Below, one piece after another: positions 27,994 through 36,800 of a stretch of 64,000 bases of DNA. Under the pieces are notes generated by a model, which was given only the letters and a program-made list of their open reading frames with translations, was not told the origin of the DNA and did not search any database. Position numbers and translations under genes: made by a program. The first letter of the stretch is position 1; each line of letters starts with the position of its first letter. The DNA comes from Bradyrhizobium sp. WSM471. GTDB lineage: Bacteria > Pseudomonadota > Alphaproteobacteria > Rhizobiales > Xanthobacteraceae. The DNA lies in contig NZ_CM001442.1 in assembly GCF_000244915.1 (NCBI RefSeq), forward strand, positions 248,001 to 312,000, written 5' to 3'.

Positions 27994-29208
27994 CTAACCC
28001 AGAGTCTCGACCAGGCGGTGCAGCGCCTGCGCCGTGGTCTCGCCATCCTGCACCAGCGCAAGGCGAATGTAGCCTGCGCCGGGATTGAAGCCGTCGGGCT
28101 GGAGCCGCGCCAGGTAGCTGCCGGGCACCACGCGCACGCCTGCTTCCGTGAAGAGCTTCAGGCACACAGACACGTCGTCGCCGATTTTCGAAGTATTGAG
28201 CCAGACACAAAAGCCGGCATCTGGCCGGCGATAGCCGTAACGATCGCCGATGATCTGATCGGCAAGATCGAACTTGATGCGGTAGAGCCTGCGATTCTCC
28301 TCGACATGCGCCTCGTCGCCATAGGCTACGGTTGCGACATGCTGGAGCGGGACCGGCACCTGCGGCGCCGCGATGTTGCGCAGCTCGAGGAACATGCCGA
28401 TGAGTTTTTTGTCGCCGGCGGCGAAGCCGACGCGCAGGCCCGGCAGGTTCGAGCGCTTCGACAGCGATTGAAACGCGACCACGCGGGTGAAATCAGGGCC
28501 GGCGCATTCGAGCGCGCTGCCCGGCGCTTCGCGGGTGTAGATCTCCGAGTAGCATTCGTCGCTGAGGACCACGAAGCCGTAGCGGTCGGCGAGCTGCTTC
28601 AGGCGCGAGAAATAATCGCGCGAGGCGACCGAGCCCTGCGGGTTGGCGGGCGAGGCCAGATAGAACGCCACCGTGCGCGCCAGCGTCGCCTCGTCGATGG
28701 CGTCGAGATCGGGCAGGAAGCCGTTCTCCGCCGTAGTCGGCAGGTAGACCGGCTCGCAAGCGGCAGCGCGGGCGCCGGCGCCATAGACCGGATAGAACGG
28801 GTTCGGCATCAGGATCGCGGGCTTGCCGGGACGCGGGCCGACGTAGCGCGCGGCCGCGATCGCGGCGAGGAACAGCCCCTCGCGGCTGCCATTGAGGACG
28901 AGAATCTCGCTCTCGGGATCGAGAGCGCGCGGCAGCTTGAAACGCGACGACAGCCAGGCGCCCGCGGCCTTGCGGAACGGGTCGGTGCCCTTGTTCGCGG
29001 GGTAACGGCCGAAATCGGCGATGTGTTTGGCCAGCACCGGGCCGACGAAGTCGGGCACGGGATGCTGCGGCTCGCCGACGGCAAGCGAAATCAAAGGCTT
29101 GCCGGGCTGATGCGGCGCCAGCAGCTCGTTGAGCCGGACGAAGGGAGAGCGTTCGCTACCGGAGCTTCCACTGTCCTGCGGCGCACGGGATGAAGCGGTC
29201 ATAGCCAT
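27994..29208 (-). CDS. Class I/II PLP-dependent aminotransferase (DapC-like)
   Basis: 404-aa fold-type I aminotransferase. The PLP lysine is in AFQSLSKRSNLPGLRVGF, with ASPANPQGSVASRDYF and VVLSDECYSEIYTRE as the cofactor-binding NP and D-x-x-Y motifs. Similarity to the succinyldiaminopimelate transaminase (DapC) group is suggested by ISLAVGEPQHPVPDFV and the N-terminal FVRLNELLAPHQPGKPLISL. The substrate is not proven by sequence. The start was set at MAMTASS, though an ATG at 29250 is also open. It precedes ftsK, the common gene order in Rhizobiales. Confidence 0.88.
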   Translation of the reverse strand: MAMTASSRAPQDSGSSGSERSPFVRLNELLAPHQPGKPLISLAVGEPQHPVPDFVGPVLAKHIADFGRYPANKGTDPFRKAAGAWLSSRFKLPRALDPESEILVLNGSREGLFLAAIAAARYVGPRPGKPAILMPNPFYPVYGAGARAAACEPVYLPTTAENGFLPDLDAIDEATLARTVAFYLASPANPQGSVASRDYFSRLKQLADRYGFVVLSDECYSEIYTREAPGSALECAGPDFTRVVAFQSLSKRSNLPGLRVGFAAGDKKLIGMFLELRNIAAPQVPVPLQHVATVAYGDEAHVEENRRLYRIKFDLADQIIGDRYGYRRPDAGFCVWLNTSKIGDDVSVCLKLFTEAGVRVVPGSYLARLQPDGFNPGAGYIRLALVQDGETTAQALHRLVETLG

Positions 29209-29380
29209 TCTGGACGCCAGCACTCTTGGAACAGCCGGTCGCTCTACCAAAAGCGCCAGCGGGAAGCGGTTCAGTTCACCATAGATAGGGCGAGGTTAAG
29301 ACGCGATTAACCATCGGCCGCCGCCTCCGTCCAGAGCAGGAATAATGAGGCCGGATAACCGGGATGGCTGCGGCGGTTCT

Positions 29381-29500
29381 TACCTCTCCCGCTTGCGGGA
29401 GAGGTTGCGCCGGAGGCGCGACTGAGGGCTCTCTCCACCCAGGAATTTTCCCGATGTTGAGACACCCTCTCCCCAGCCCTCCCCGCATGCGGGGGAGGGA
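29381..29500. repeat. Palindromic repeat element, family D
   Basis: Two hairpins, CTCTCCCGCTTGCGGGAGAG (29384-29403) and CCCTCCCCGCATGCGGGGGAGGG near 29477-29499, bracket a spacer and can also pair with each other. A relative lies at 41666-41783. It fills most of the 311-bp gap between the aminotransferase start and the GFA-family stop, and I see no gene in the rest. Confidence 0.8.
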
Positions 29501-29519
29501 GCCCGCCGTCATCGCGGTT

Positions 29520-29924
29520 CTAGTGCGCCGGCAGCTTTTCGAAGGTCGCCATGCCCGCGGGGATCGCGTGGAAGTCCTGCTTGTCGCAGGTGTAGATCGC
29601 CATCTGCGGATGGAACTGCGCAGGCTCGTCCAGCGTGCCGACCTTCAGGATCGCGGCCGGCAGTCCGGGAACCTTGGTCACCAGATGGGTGCCGCATTCG
29701 CCGCAGAACTCGCGCGTGACAGCGCGTTCGAGGTCCTTGCGCGTGAATTGCTTGGGCTGCCCGGTGATGTAGCTGAAGCCGGCCGCCGGCATCGCGATGA
29801 AGGTGTTGGGCGCGCCGCCCGAAATGTACTGGCACTCGCGGCAATGACACTGCGCCTGCATCATCGGGTCGCCCTCGGCGACATAGCGCACTTCGCCGCA
29901 ATAGCATCCGCCTTCCAAACGCAT
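29520..29924 (-). CDS. GFA-family (glutathione-dependent formaldehyde-activating-like) zinc protein
   Basis: 134-aa protein of the GFA/CENP-V fold. Zinc-binding cysteines are visible as CYCGEVRY near residue 8, CHCRECQY near 27-34 and FCGECGTHL near 75-83. The glutathione-adduct enzyme Gfa gave the family its name, but most members have unknown substrates. The ATG at 29924 was chosen because MRLEGGCYCGEVRY is the family N-terminus. It sits downstream of amtB, separated by a terminator. Confidence 0.87.
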   Translation of the reverse strand: MRLEGGCYCGEVRYVAEGDPMMQAQCHCRECQYISGGAPNTFIAMPAAGFSYITGQPKQFTRKDLERAVTREFCGECGTHLVTKVPGLPAAILKVGTLDEPAQFHPQMAIYTCDKQDFHAIPAGMATFEKLPAH

Positions 29925-30020
29925 GACGACCTCCCTTTTGTTGTTTGTTGTGGTCGATATTTCTGCGCAGGTTGTCCGGAATGGCAATCCTTTTCTTCGC
30001 GTTTCTTTCCGCTCAGCCGG

Positions 30021-30058
30021 ACAAAAAGAAAGGGGCTCCAACTTGCGCTGGAGCCCCT
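30021..30058 (-). terminator. Rho-independent terminator after amtB
   Basis: Perfect 10-bp stem AGGGGCTCCA/TGGAGCCCCT (30031-30058) with an 8-nt loop. On the minus strand it is followed by TTTCTTTTTGT. It lies about 80 bp after the amtB stop. Confidence 0.9.
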
Positions 30059-30141
30059 CAACGGTCGGGACATTGCCGGGTATGTGCCCCAAACCGTAGT
30101 TGTGAGCGCGACCTCCGAGGAGGTCGCGCCCGGGAGAAGAC

Positions 30142-31590
30142 TTACATGTTGTAGGCGCGCTCGGTGTGCTCGGTGATGTCGAGGCCTTCACGCTCGCTCT
30201 CGACATTGGCGCGGAGGCCAACGATCACATCAACGACCTTGTAGAGGATCGCCGAACCGATACCCGACCACACCAGCGTGGTGCCGACGCCCCAGACCTG
30301 GGAGATCATCTGCGCTGCGAAGTCGTAATCGGCAACCTTCGGCGGGATCGCGGTGTAGTCGATGATGCCCGCACCACCCAACGCCGGATTGACGAGGATG
30401 CCGGTGCCGAGGGCGCCGATGATGCCGCCGACGCAGTGCACGCCGAACACGTCGAGGGAGTCGTCGTAGCCGAGCGCGTTCTTCACGACGGTGCAGAAGA
30501 ACAGGCAGACCACGCCGACCACGAGGCCGAGGACGATCGCACCCATCACGCCGGAGAAGCCGGCGGCAGGCGTGACGGCCACGAGGCCCGCGACAGCGCC
30601 GGAGATGACGCCGAGCACCGACGGGTGACCCTTGATGATCCACTCCGCGAACATCCACGACAGCGCGGCGGCTGCGGTGGCGACGAAGGAGTTGGTCATG
30701 GCCAGGGCCGCGCCGCCGTTGGCTTCGAGGTTGGAGCCGGCGTTGAAGCCGAACCAGCCAACCCAGAGCAGCGAGGCGCCGATCATCGACATGGTCAGCG
30801 AGTGCGGAGCCATCAGCTCCTTGCCGTAACCGACGCGCTTGCCGATCAGGAGAGCACCGACCAGGCCTGCGATGCCGGCGTTGATGTGCACCACGGTGCC
30901 GCCTGCGAAGTCGATCGCGCCCTTCTTGAAGATCCAGCCTGCGTCGGCGTTGATCTCGTCGAGCTTGGCCTGCGCCGCGGTCTTCGCCGCGCCATCAGCC
31001 GCAGCAGCCAGAGCCTTGGCTGCGTCCTGGATCATGTCCGGGCCGGGCCAGTACCAGACCATGTGCGCGATCGGGAAGTAGATCAGCGTGACCCAGAGCG
31101 GAACGAAGAGCGCGAGCGCCGCGAACTTCATGCGCTCGGCGAAGGCGCCGACGATGAGGGCGGGCGTGATCGCCGCGAAGGTCATCTGGAAGCACATATA
31201 GATGAGCTCCGAGATGTTGGCGTCGACCGAGAAGGTCGCGGCCTTCGAGTCGGTGGTGATGCCCATCATGAAGGCCTTGGAGAAGCCGCCGATGAAGTCG
31301 GAGCCGCCGGTGAAGGCGAGGCTGTAGCCGTACACGGCCCAGATCACGGTGACGACGCAGACGGTGTAGAACACCTGCATCAGGACCGAGAGCATGTTCT
31401 TGGAGCGGACGAGGCCGCCGTAGAAAAGCGCGAGGCCGGGGATCGTCATCAACAGCACGAGCACTGTCGATGTCAGCATCCAGGCGTTGTCTCCCTTGTT
31501 GACCGTTGGCTCGGCGTAGGCTGCGGTCGCAGCGAACAGGCCGACTGCGAGAGCCGCCAATCCCGCGCCATAGGGACGCTTAAACGTCAT
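30142..31590 (-). CDS. amtB: Ammonium transporter (Amt family), copy 1
   Basis: Trimeric membrane channel for ammonium, regulated by direct P-II binding. The 482-aa protein begins with a cleavable-type signal peptide ending at AAYA, followed by about eleven membrane helices. Family blocks include IPGLALFYGGLVRSKNMLSV, IAHMVWYWPG (first pore-region His), FAGGTVVHINAGIAGLVGALLIGKR and DVFGVHCVGGIIGALGTGI (second His). It carries an insert AAADGAAKTAAQAKLDEIN in a loop. The ATG was set at MTFKRPYG, whereas 31632 is the longest frame. It follows glnK by 38 bp, forming the classical glnK-amtB operon. Confidence 0.96.
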   Translation of the reverse strand: MTFKRPYGAGLAALAVGLFAATAAYAEPTVNKGDNAWMLTSTVLVLLMTIPGLALFYGGLVRSKNMLSVLMQVFYTVCVVTVIWAVYGYSLAFTGGSDFIGGFSKAFMMGITTDSKAATFSVDANISELIYMCFQMTFAAITPALIVGAFAERMKFAALALFVPLWVTLIYFPIAHMVWYWPGPDMIQDAAKALAAAADGAAKTAAQAKLDEINADAGWIFKKGAIDFAGGTVVHINAGIAGLVGALLIGKRVGYGKELMAPHSLTMSMIGASLLWVGWFGFNAGSNLEANGGAALAMTNSFVATAAAALSWMFAEWIIKGHPSVLGVISGAVAGLVAVTPAAGFSGVMGAIVLGLVVGVVCLFFCTVVKNALGYDDSLDVFGVHCVGGIIGALGTGILVNPALGGAGIIDYTAIPPKVADYDFAAQMISQVWGVGTTLVWSGIGSAILYKVVDVIVGLRANVESEREGLDITEHTERAYNM

Positions 31591-31628
31591 TTCATTTACT
31601 CCTGATTGAATTTTGATTGAGCGCGAAA

Positions 31629-31967
31629 TCAAAGGGCCGCAGCATCGGCCTCGCCGGTGCGGATGCGAACCGCATGGTCGAGATTGATGACGAAGATCTT
31701 GCCGTCGCCGATCTGTCCGGTTTTCGCGGCGGTCGTGATGGCGTCGATGGTCTTGTCGACCTGGTCGGAGGCGACAGCGACCTCGATCTTGATCTTGGGC
31801 AGGAAGCTCACGGCATATTCGGCGCCGCGATAGATTTCCGTATGGCCCTTCTGGCGGCCATATCCCTTGACTTCCGTCACCGTGAGACCGTGAACGCCGA
31901 TGGCGGTCAGGGCGTCACGGACTTCTTCCAGCTTGAATGGCTTAATAATCGCCATAACAATTTTCAT
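31629..31967 (-). CDS. glnK: Nitrogen regulatory P-II protein (GlnK-type), copy 1
   Basis: 112-aa trimeric signal protein that senses 2-oxoglutarate and ATP/ADP and blocks AmtB when nitrogen is ample. The T-loop with the uridylylation site Tyr51 is intact ([12 protein letters not shown], residues 41-51 ending at Tyr51), as is the C-terminal GKIFVINLDHAVRIRTGEADAAAL. The start [16 protein letters not shown] is the family N-terminus. It is upstream of amtB on the same strand, with a sigma-54-like promoter about 110 bp before it. Confidence 0.96.
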   Translation of the reverse strand: MKIVMAIIKPFKLEEVRDALTAIGVHGLTVTEVKGYGRQKGHTEIYRGAEYAVSFLPKIKIEVAVASDQVDKTIDAITTAAKTGQIGDGKIFVINLDHAVRIRTGEADAAAL

Positions 31968-32073
31968 GGGTCCTATCCCCGCTTGGGCCCGGTCCGGACG
32001 TGGCCGGGCGTTTCTCGACTGGTTCGCCACGAGGGAGAAAGTTCACTACGCGGGCACAGCCAGGACCCATAGA

Positions 32074-32091
32074 ATCAAATGCCGTGCCAGA
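32074..32091 (-). promoter_or_regulatory. Sigma-54-like promoter for glnK-amtB
   Basis: On the minus strand it reads TCTGGCACGGCATTTGAT. This fits the RpoN consensus TGGCACG-N4-TTGCW at all positions except A for C at -12. Predicted transcription starts near 32063, leaving a 96-nt leader. A GGTGCA half-site (forward strand, near 32151) lies upstream and could be part of an NtrC enhancer, but no full palindrome is seen. The rest of the 436-bp gap (31968-32403) shows nothing I can support. Confidence 0.5.
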
Positions 32092-32403
32092 TCGGGCGTG
32101 TTGCCTAACGGACTATGAAAACGGGTGTTTTCGCGTTTGACGCGTATTGCGGTGCAGTGCGCCATTACGCCGCGCTCAATACCTGACCATGCCTGATTAA
32201 AATAAAGGCACGTCAAGCTGCCGACACATTGGTGCTCACGCGTCGGGCAGTGGAAAGGTAATTTAGTAGGCCGAACGCCTGTTGCAGGGCCGTTCGTGCT
32301 GCGAAATATCGGGCCCCCCGTACTTCTGCTCACGGAATGCGCGCAACCGGCCAACCGGCTTGATCAGGGGCGAGGCCTGCCGAGCGGTCGCCGGCAGAGA
32401 CCG

Positions 32404-33006
32404 TCAGGCGGCGCTGCGTTCCGCGAACACCCGGTCGATCAGCCCCCAGTCGACCGCCTGCTGTGCGGTCATGAAGTGGTCGCGGTCCAGGGTCCGTTCC
32501 ACGTCCTGCTCGGGGCGCCCGCAATGTTTTGCATAGAGCCGGATGAGGCGCCGCTTGGTTTCCTGCATTTCGGTGGCGTGGATCAGGATGTCGGACGCCT
32601 GGCCTTGAAAGCCGCCGAGCGGCTGATGCACGTGAAGGCTCGCATTGGGCAGGGCGGCGCGGTGACCGGGCTCGCCGGCCATCAGCAGGAACGAGCCCAT
32701 CGAGCGCGCGGTGCCCATGCACAGCGTATGCACCGGCGCCTTGATGAATTGCATGGTGTCGTACATCGCGAGGCCGCTGGTGACCACGCCGCCATAGGAA
32801 TTGATGTAGAGATTGATCGGCTTGTTCGGATTCTCCGCCTCCAGAAACAAGAGCTGCGCGCAGACCAGTCCGGACATCGCATCATTGACCTCGCCGTTGA
32901 GGAAGATGATGCGCTCGCGCAACAGGCGCGAATAGATGTCGAAGGATCGTTCGCCACGGGCGGATTGTTCGACGACCATAGGGACGAGCTGAAGCATGTC
33001 GCGCAT
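32404..33006 (-). CDS. clpP: ClpP-family ATP-dependent protease subunit (orphan paralogue)
   Basis: 200-aa serine protease subunit that works with ClpX or ClpA. The catalytic Ser is in [11 protein letters not shown], the His in [10 protein letters not shown] and the Asp in LDRDHFMTA. Family blocks [11 protein letters not shown] and [22 protein letters not shown] are intact. It differs from canonical ClpP at GTARSMG (usual GQAASMG) and has no clpX, lon or tig neighbour, so it is likely an additional paralogue of the kind common in Bradyrhizobium. It sits between the two glnK-amtB units. Confidence 0.9.
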   Translation of the reverse strand: MRDMLQLVPMVVEQSARGERSFDIYSRLLRERIIFLNGEVNDAMSGLVCAQLLFLEAENPNKPINLYINSYGGVVTSGLAMYDTMQFIKAPVHTLCMGTARSMGSFLLMAGEPGHRAALPNASLHVHQPLGGFQGQASDILIHATEMQETKRRLIRLYAKHCGRPEQDVERTLDRDHFMTAQQAVDWGLIDRVFAERSAA

Positions 33007-33047
33007 CGGCGACCTCCATGTCTGCGGGTGATGAAGTGGTGTCGGTG

Positions 33048-33404
33048 TTAGGCGGCCGCGCGCATCAGGCAGCCATTGCTGTTGGCCGGCTGCGGCAGCT
33101 TCATGCCGATCTCGCAGGCCTGCTGGATGATGCGGAAGCGGGTGCCGCCGTCTTCGTTCGGCTCGATCCGGAAGATGACATGGCTTTCGCGAAACGGCGG
33201 TTCGGAATCGCGAAGCCGGTAGCGCACCTCTTGGCCCGGGATCGATGTCTCAGGCTCGGCGCCCGCAAGTTCGCAATCCGGCAGCCAGCGCTCGCGCAAA
33301 GCCGGAATGGTCACCGCGCGCCAGACCTTGGCCGGCGGCGCATCGAATTCATATTCGAGCACGAGAGCTGGGTCGGAGGGATCAGGCTTCACGGCGTCGG
33401 TCAT
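33048..33404 (-). CDS. SRPBCC/AHSA1-like domain protein
   Basis: 118-aa START-like fold protein, possibly a small-ligand binder. The family segments are [34 protein letters not shown] and [22 protein letters not shown]. The start [11 protein letters not shown] overlaps the ArsR stop by 4 bp (ATGA), a strong sign of translational coupling. ArsR-SRPBCC pairs are common, with the regulator repressing the pair until an unidentified signal is present. The ligand and process are unknown. Confidence 0.85.
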   Translation of the reverse strand: MTDAVKPDPSDPALVLEYEFDAPPAKVWRAVTIPALRERWLPDCELAGAEPETSIPGQEVRYRLRDSEPPFRESHVIFRIEPNEDGGTRFRIIQQACEIGMKLPQPANSNGCLMRAAA

Positions 33405-33715
33405 TGATCCATCTCCTTCAAGAGATCGGCAAGGGCGTCCATGCGTTTCGGCCAATAGGCGCGATAGCGCGCAAGCCAGGTCCCGATGGCGGCGATTCCT
33501 TCGGGATCGACTTCGTAATTTACAAAGCGGCCCTGCCGCTGTTCGCGCACCAGGCCTGCCCCGCGCAGCACCGCGAGATGCTGCGACATCGCCGGTTGGC
33601 TGATCTCCAGTCCGTCGCGCAAGGCGCTGGCATTCAGGCTTCCGCCGGCAAGCTTCTCAAAGACCTTGCGGCGGGTCGGGTCGGCCAGCGCCTTGAAGAT
33701 GTCGGCTTCGATCAT
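33401..33715 (-). CDS. ArsR-family winged-helix repressor
   Basis: 104-aa regulator. The helix-turn-helix is ALRDGLEISQPAMSQHLAVLRGAGLVREQRQGRFVNYEV. The CxC metal motif of arsenic/cadmium sensors is missing, and no cysteine is present, so it is not a classical metal sensor. It lies only 2 bp from a long palindrome that would cover its own ribosome binding site. It is translationally coupled to the SRPBCC gene and lies downstream of amtB copy 2 on the same strand. Confidence 0.92.
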   Translation of the reverse strand: MIEADIFKALADPTRRKVFEKLAGGSLNASALRDGLEISQPAMSQHLAVLRGAGLVREQRQGRFVNYEVDPEGIAAIGTWLARYRAYWPKRMDALADLLKEMDQ

Positions 33716-33716
33716 A

Positions 33717-33746
33717 GCAACACATAAGCATGTGCTTATGTGTTGC
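33717..33746. promoter_or_regulatory. ArsR operator candidate (30-bp palindrome)
   Basis: GCAACACATAAGCA-TG-TGCTTATGTGTTGC, with perfect 14-bp arms and a 2-bp centre. It ends 2 bp before the arsR start codon and occupies most of the 41-bp gap after amtB copy 2. No Shine-Dalgarno sequence fits in between, so arsR may be read from a leaderless or coupled transcript. The lack of a T-run speaks against a terminator. Confidence 0.75.
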
Positions 33747-33756
33747 GCAAGCCCAA

Positions 33757-35058
33757 TTACTGCAACGCCTCGCCGTGCTGCGAGATATCCAGCCCTTCGA
33801 GCTCGTGCTCACGCGAGACGCGCAAGGGCACGAACAGGCCGACCAGCTTGAGCAGGACGAAGCTCACGCCTGCCGACCAGACGAAGGTGACGGCGACCCC
33901 GTAGAGCTGGATCAGAAGCTGCTGCGGATGGCCTTCGAGCAGGCCGGCGGTGCCGCCGATCGCGCTGGTTGCGAACACGCCGGCCAGCAGGGTGCCGGTC
34001 AGCCCACCGATGCCGTGGACGCCGAACACGTCGAGCGAATCGTCATAGTCGAAGCGGTGCTTCAGCCAGGTGCAGGCCCAGTAACAGACGAGGCCCGCGA
34101 TCACGCCGATGACGATACCGTGCCAGGGCGCCACGAAGCCCGAGGCCGGCGTGATGGTGCCGAGGCCGGCGACCGCGCCGGAGATCATGCCGAGCACGGA
34201 TGGCTTGCGCCGCGTCGACCATTCGATCGCGCCCCAGGTCAGCGCGCCGGAGCAGGCGGCGAGATGGGTCGCGATGATCGCCAGCACCGCGCGCGAATTG
34301 GCTGCACCCGCCGAGCCGCCGTTGAAGCCGAACCAGCCGACCCACAACAGGCCGGTGCCCATCACCGCAAGCGACAGATCGAACGGCGAGAGATTTTCGA
34401 TGCCGTAGCCGTGACGGCGTCCCATCACCTTCGCCGCGACGAGGCCGGCGGTGCCGGCCGACAGATGCACCACGAGGCCGCCAGCGAAATCCAGCACGCC
34501 CATGCTGGCGAGGAAGCCGCCGCCCCAGACCCAATGCGCCAGCGGAATGTAGACGAAGATGAACCAGGCGACCGAGAAGAGGAGATAGGCCGAGAACCGC
34601 ATCCGGTCGGCCACCGCGCCCGCGACCAGCGCCACCGTGATGATCGCAAACGTCATCTGGTACAGCATGAACAGCGCTTCCGGGATCGTCTTCGCGGCCG
34701 GGTTGACGCTGTCCATGGTCATGCCGGCGAGGAACCAGCGGTCGAGCGTGCCGATCCACGGGCCGTCGCCGACGAAGCACAGCGAATAGCCGAACGCGAC
34801 CCAGAGAATGGAGATGATCGTCACCGCGGCCAGGCTCTGCGCCATGGTGGCGAGCACGTTCTTCTTGCGCACCATGCCGGAATAGAACAGCGCGAGCCCC
34901 GGGATCGTCATCATCAGCACCAGCGCGGTGGCGACAATCATCCAGGCGGTGTCGGCGGTGTTGATCTCGGAGCCCGCGGCACGCGCCGGCGAAGCCATGA
35001 TCGAGACAAGCCCGATCGGCGCAGCCATAGCAGCCGCGCGGCGCAACAATCCCGCCAT
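33757..35058 (-). CDS. amtB: Ammonium transporter (Amt family), copy 2
   Basis: 433-aa Amt channel with a signal peptide (MAGLLRRAAAMAAPIGLVSIMASPARAAG) and about eleven membrane helices. It contains IPGLALFYSGMVRKKNVLATM, FVYIPLAHWVWGGGFLASMGVLDFAGG (first His) and DVFGVHGIGGLTGTLLAGVF (second His). It lacks the long insert of copy 1. It is downstream of the second P-II gene (233-bp gap with a palindromic repeat), repeating the glnK-amtB layout. The ATG at 35058 was chosen because the signal peptide starts there. Confidence 0.95.
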   Translation of the reverse strand: MAGLLRRAAAMAAPIGLVSIMASPARAAGSEINTADTAWMIVATALVLMMTIPGLALFYSGMVRKKNVLATMAQSLAAVTIISILWVAFGYSLCFVGDGPWIGTLDRWFLAGMTMDSVNPAAKTIPEALFMLYQMTFAIITVALVAGAVADRMRFSAYLLFSVAWFIFVYIPLAHWVWGGGFLASMGVLDFAGGLVVHLSAGTAGLVAAKVMGRRHGYGIENLSPFDLSLAVMGTGLLWVGWFGFNGGSAGAANSRAVLAIIATHLAACSGALTWGAIEWSTRRKPSVLGMISGAVAGLGTITPASGFVAPWHGIVIGVIAGLVCYWACTWLKHRFDYDDSLDVFGVHGIGGLTGTLLAGVFATSAIGGTAGLLEGHPQQLLIQLYGVAVTFVWSAGVSFVLLKLVGLFVPLRVSREHELEGLDISQHGEALQ

Positions 35059-35151
35059 GTCGTTTCCCCCAGCTATTGATTGCGTCGCACGCTGTGGCGC
35101 CATTGCCCGGTGCGATTTAGATAAGAATTAGTCCGTGCCTCACCGCACTCC

Positions 35152-35284
35152 ACCCTCAACCCGAGGAGCCCGCGACAAGCGGGCGTCTCGAGGATGGCCG
35201 CGGGCGAGAGCCGGGCCTCCATGGTTCGCCCGGCAATGCAAAGCATCGTCCGGAAACGCGTTCCGCGCTCCTCACCACGAGGGT
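35152..35284. repeat. Palindromic repeat element, family E
   Basis: The ends ACCCTC-N5-GAGGAGC and GCTCCTC-N5-GAGGGT are inverse to each other, and an inner hairpin GCCCGCGACAAGCGGGC follows the left end. It lies between glnK copy 2 and amtB copy 2, inside a probable operon. Confidence 0.75.
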
Positions 35285-35291
35285 CTTGAAT

Positions 35292-35786
<495 letters not shown>

Positions 35787-35869
35787 TCCTCCACAATGCG
35801 TTTTTGGAATGGATGCGATGAACCCAAGCGTCGCGGCGGGTACAAAACTATGTTCGAGGGGGACGTTTC

Positions 35870-36760
35870 ATGGCGAGTTGGTTCTACGCATCCGAGGGTA
35901 AGCAGCAGGGACCCTATCAGGAAGGACAATTCCGCGACCTCGTTGCCCAGGGAGTCGTGCGTCCGGATACGCTGGTGTGGTCGGAGGGCATGGCCGGCTG
36001 GCAGAAGGCCGCCGAAATCCCCGGCCTGATCGGCGGCGGCGGTGCGCCCCCGATGATGCCGGCTGGCGGCCCGCCGATGATGGGCTCCGGAGGCTATGGC
36101 GGCGGTGGCGCCGGAGGATCGCTGGCGGTCGATTTCGGCATCCTCGAGTTCACCTGGCGCAGCATCGTGATGCTGATCGGCATGTGCTTCATCATCCCGG
36201 TGCCGTGGGTGTTCGTCTGGTACACGAAATGGATCGTGTCCTGCGTGAAGGTCCCCGGACGGCCCAATCTCAGCTTCACCGGCAATGCGATGGCGCTGGT
36301 GCCCTGGTATTTCGGCTTCATCGTACTGGCGGTCGTGATCGGCTACATCGGCGTCCCCTTGCTGAGCAATTTGCTGTTCATCGCCCAAATCGTTCTGTAC
36401 TGGCTCCTGATCAAATGGATGGTCGCGAACCTCGCCTCCAACGGCCAGCCGCTCGGCCTGAGCTTCACCGGCACGGTCTGGGCCTATGTCGGCTGGAGCC
36501 TGCTGTTCGCGATTTCCATCATCACCATCATCGGCTGGGCCTGGGTCGCCGCAGCTCAGATGCGCTGGTTCTGCCGCAGCATCGAAGGCACGCGGCGCGA
36601 GATCGTCTTCAACGGCAGCGGTCTCGGCATTCTCTGGCGGGGCATCGTGGCCGCATTCCTTTGCGGCTTCATCATCCCGATCCCGTGGGTGTATCGCTGG
36701 ATCATGAACTGGTTCGCGTCGGAGACCGTCCTGGCTCCGCGAGGATCGCTCCGGGCATGA
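35870..36760 (+). CDS. GYF_2-domain membrane protein with DUF898-like core
   Basis: 296 aa. A GYF_2 domain occupies residues 1-55 (WFYASEGKQQGPYQEGQFRDLVAQGVVRPDTLVWSEGMAGWQKA), followed by a Gly/Pro-rich linker to about 85. About four to five hydrophobic helices resembling the YjgN/DUF898 fold follow, with recurrent W and FxxR/FTG motifs (NLSFTGNAMALVPW, GLSFTGTVWAYVGWS, EIVFNGSGLGILW), suggesting three internal repeats. It ends in a short tail. The function is unknown. GYF domains usually bind proline-rich peptides. Confidence 0.85.
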   Translation: MASWFYASEGKQQGPYQEGQFRDLVAQGVVRPDTLVWSEGMAGWQKAAEIPGLIGGGGAPPMMPAGGPPMMGSGGYGGGGAGGSLAVDFGILEFTWRSIVMLIGMCFIIPVPWVFVWYTKWIVSCVKVPGRPNLSFTGNAMALVPWYFGFIVLAVVIGYIGVPLLSNLLFIAQIVLYWLLIKWMVANLASNGQPLGLSFTGTVWAYVGWSLLFAISIITIIGWAWVAAAQMRWFCRSIEGTRREIVFNGSGLGILWRGIVAAFLCGFIIPIPWVYRWIMNWFASETVLAPRGSLRA

Positions 36761-36800
36761 CCTCGAGAGGCATCAGCGCTATCGATCGTGCTTATGCCTC

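Noticed and set aside
27307..29193. 628-aa plus-strand frame across ftsK and the aminotransferase
   Set aside because: Spans two well-supported minus-strand genes and contains no domain.
32404..33006. ClpP as the main housekeeping copy
   Set aside because: It lacks clpX, lon or tig neighbours and has GTARSMG in place of GQAASMG, so it is more likely a paralogue.
33401..33715. ArsR as an arsenic or heavy-metal sensor
   Set aside because: No cysteine metal motif and no arsenic genes nearby.
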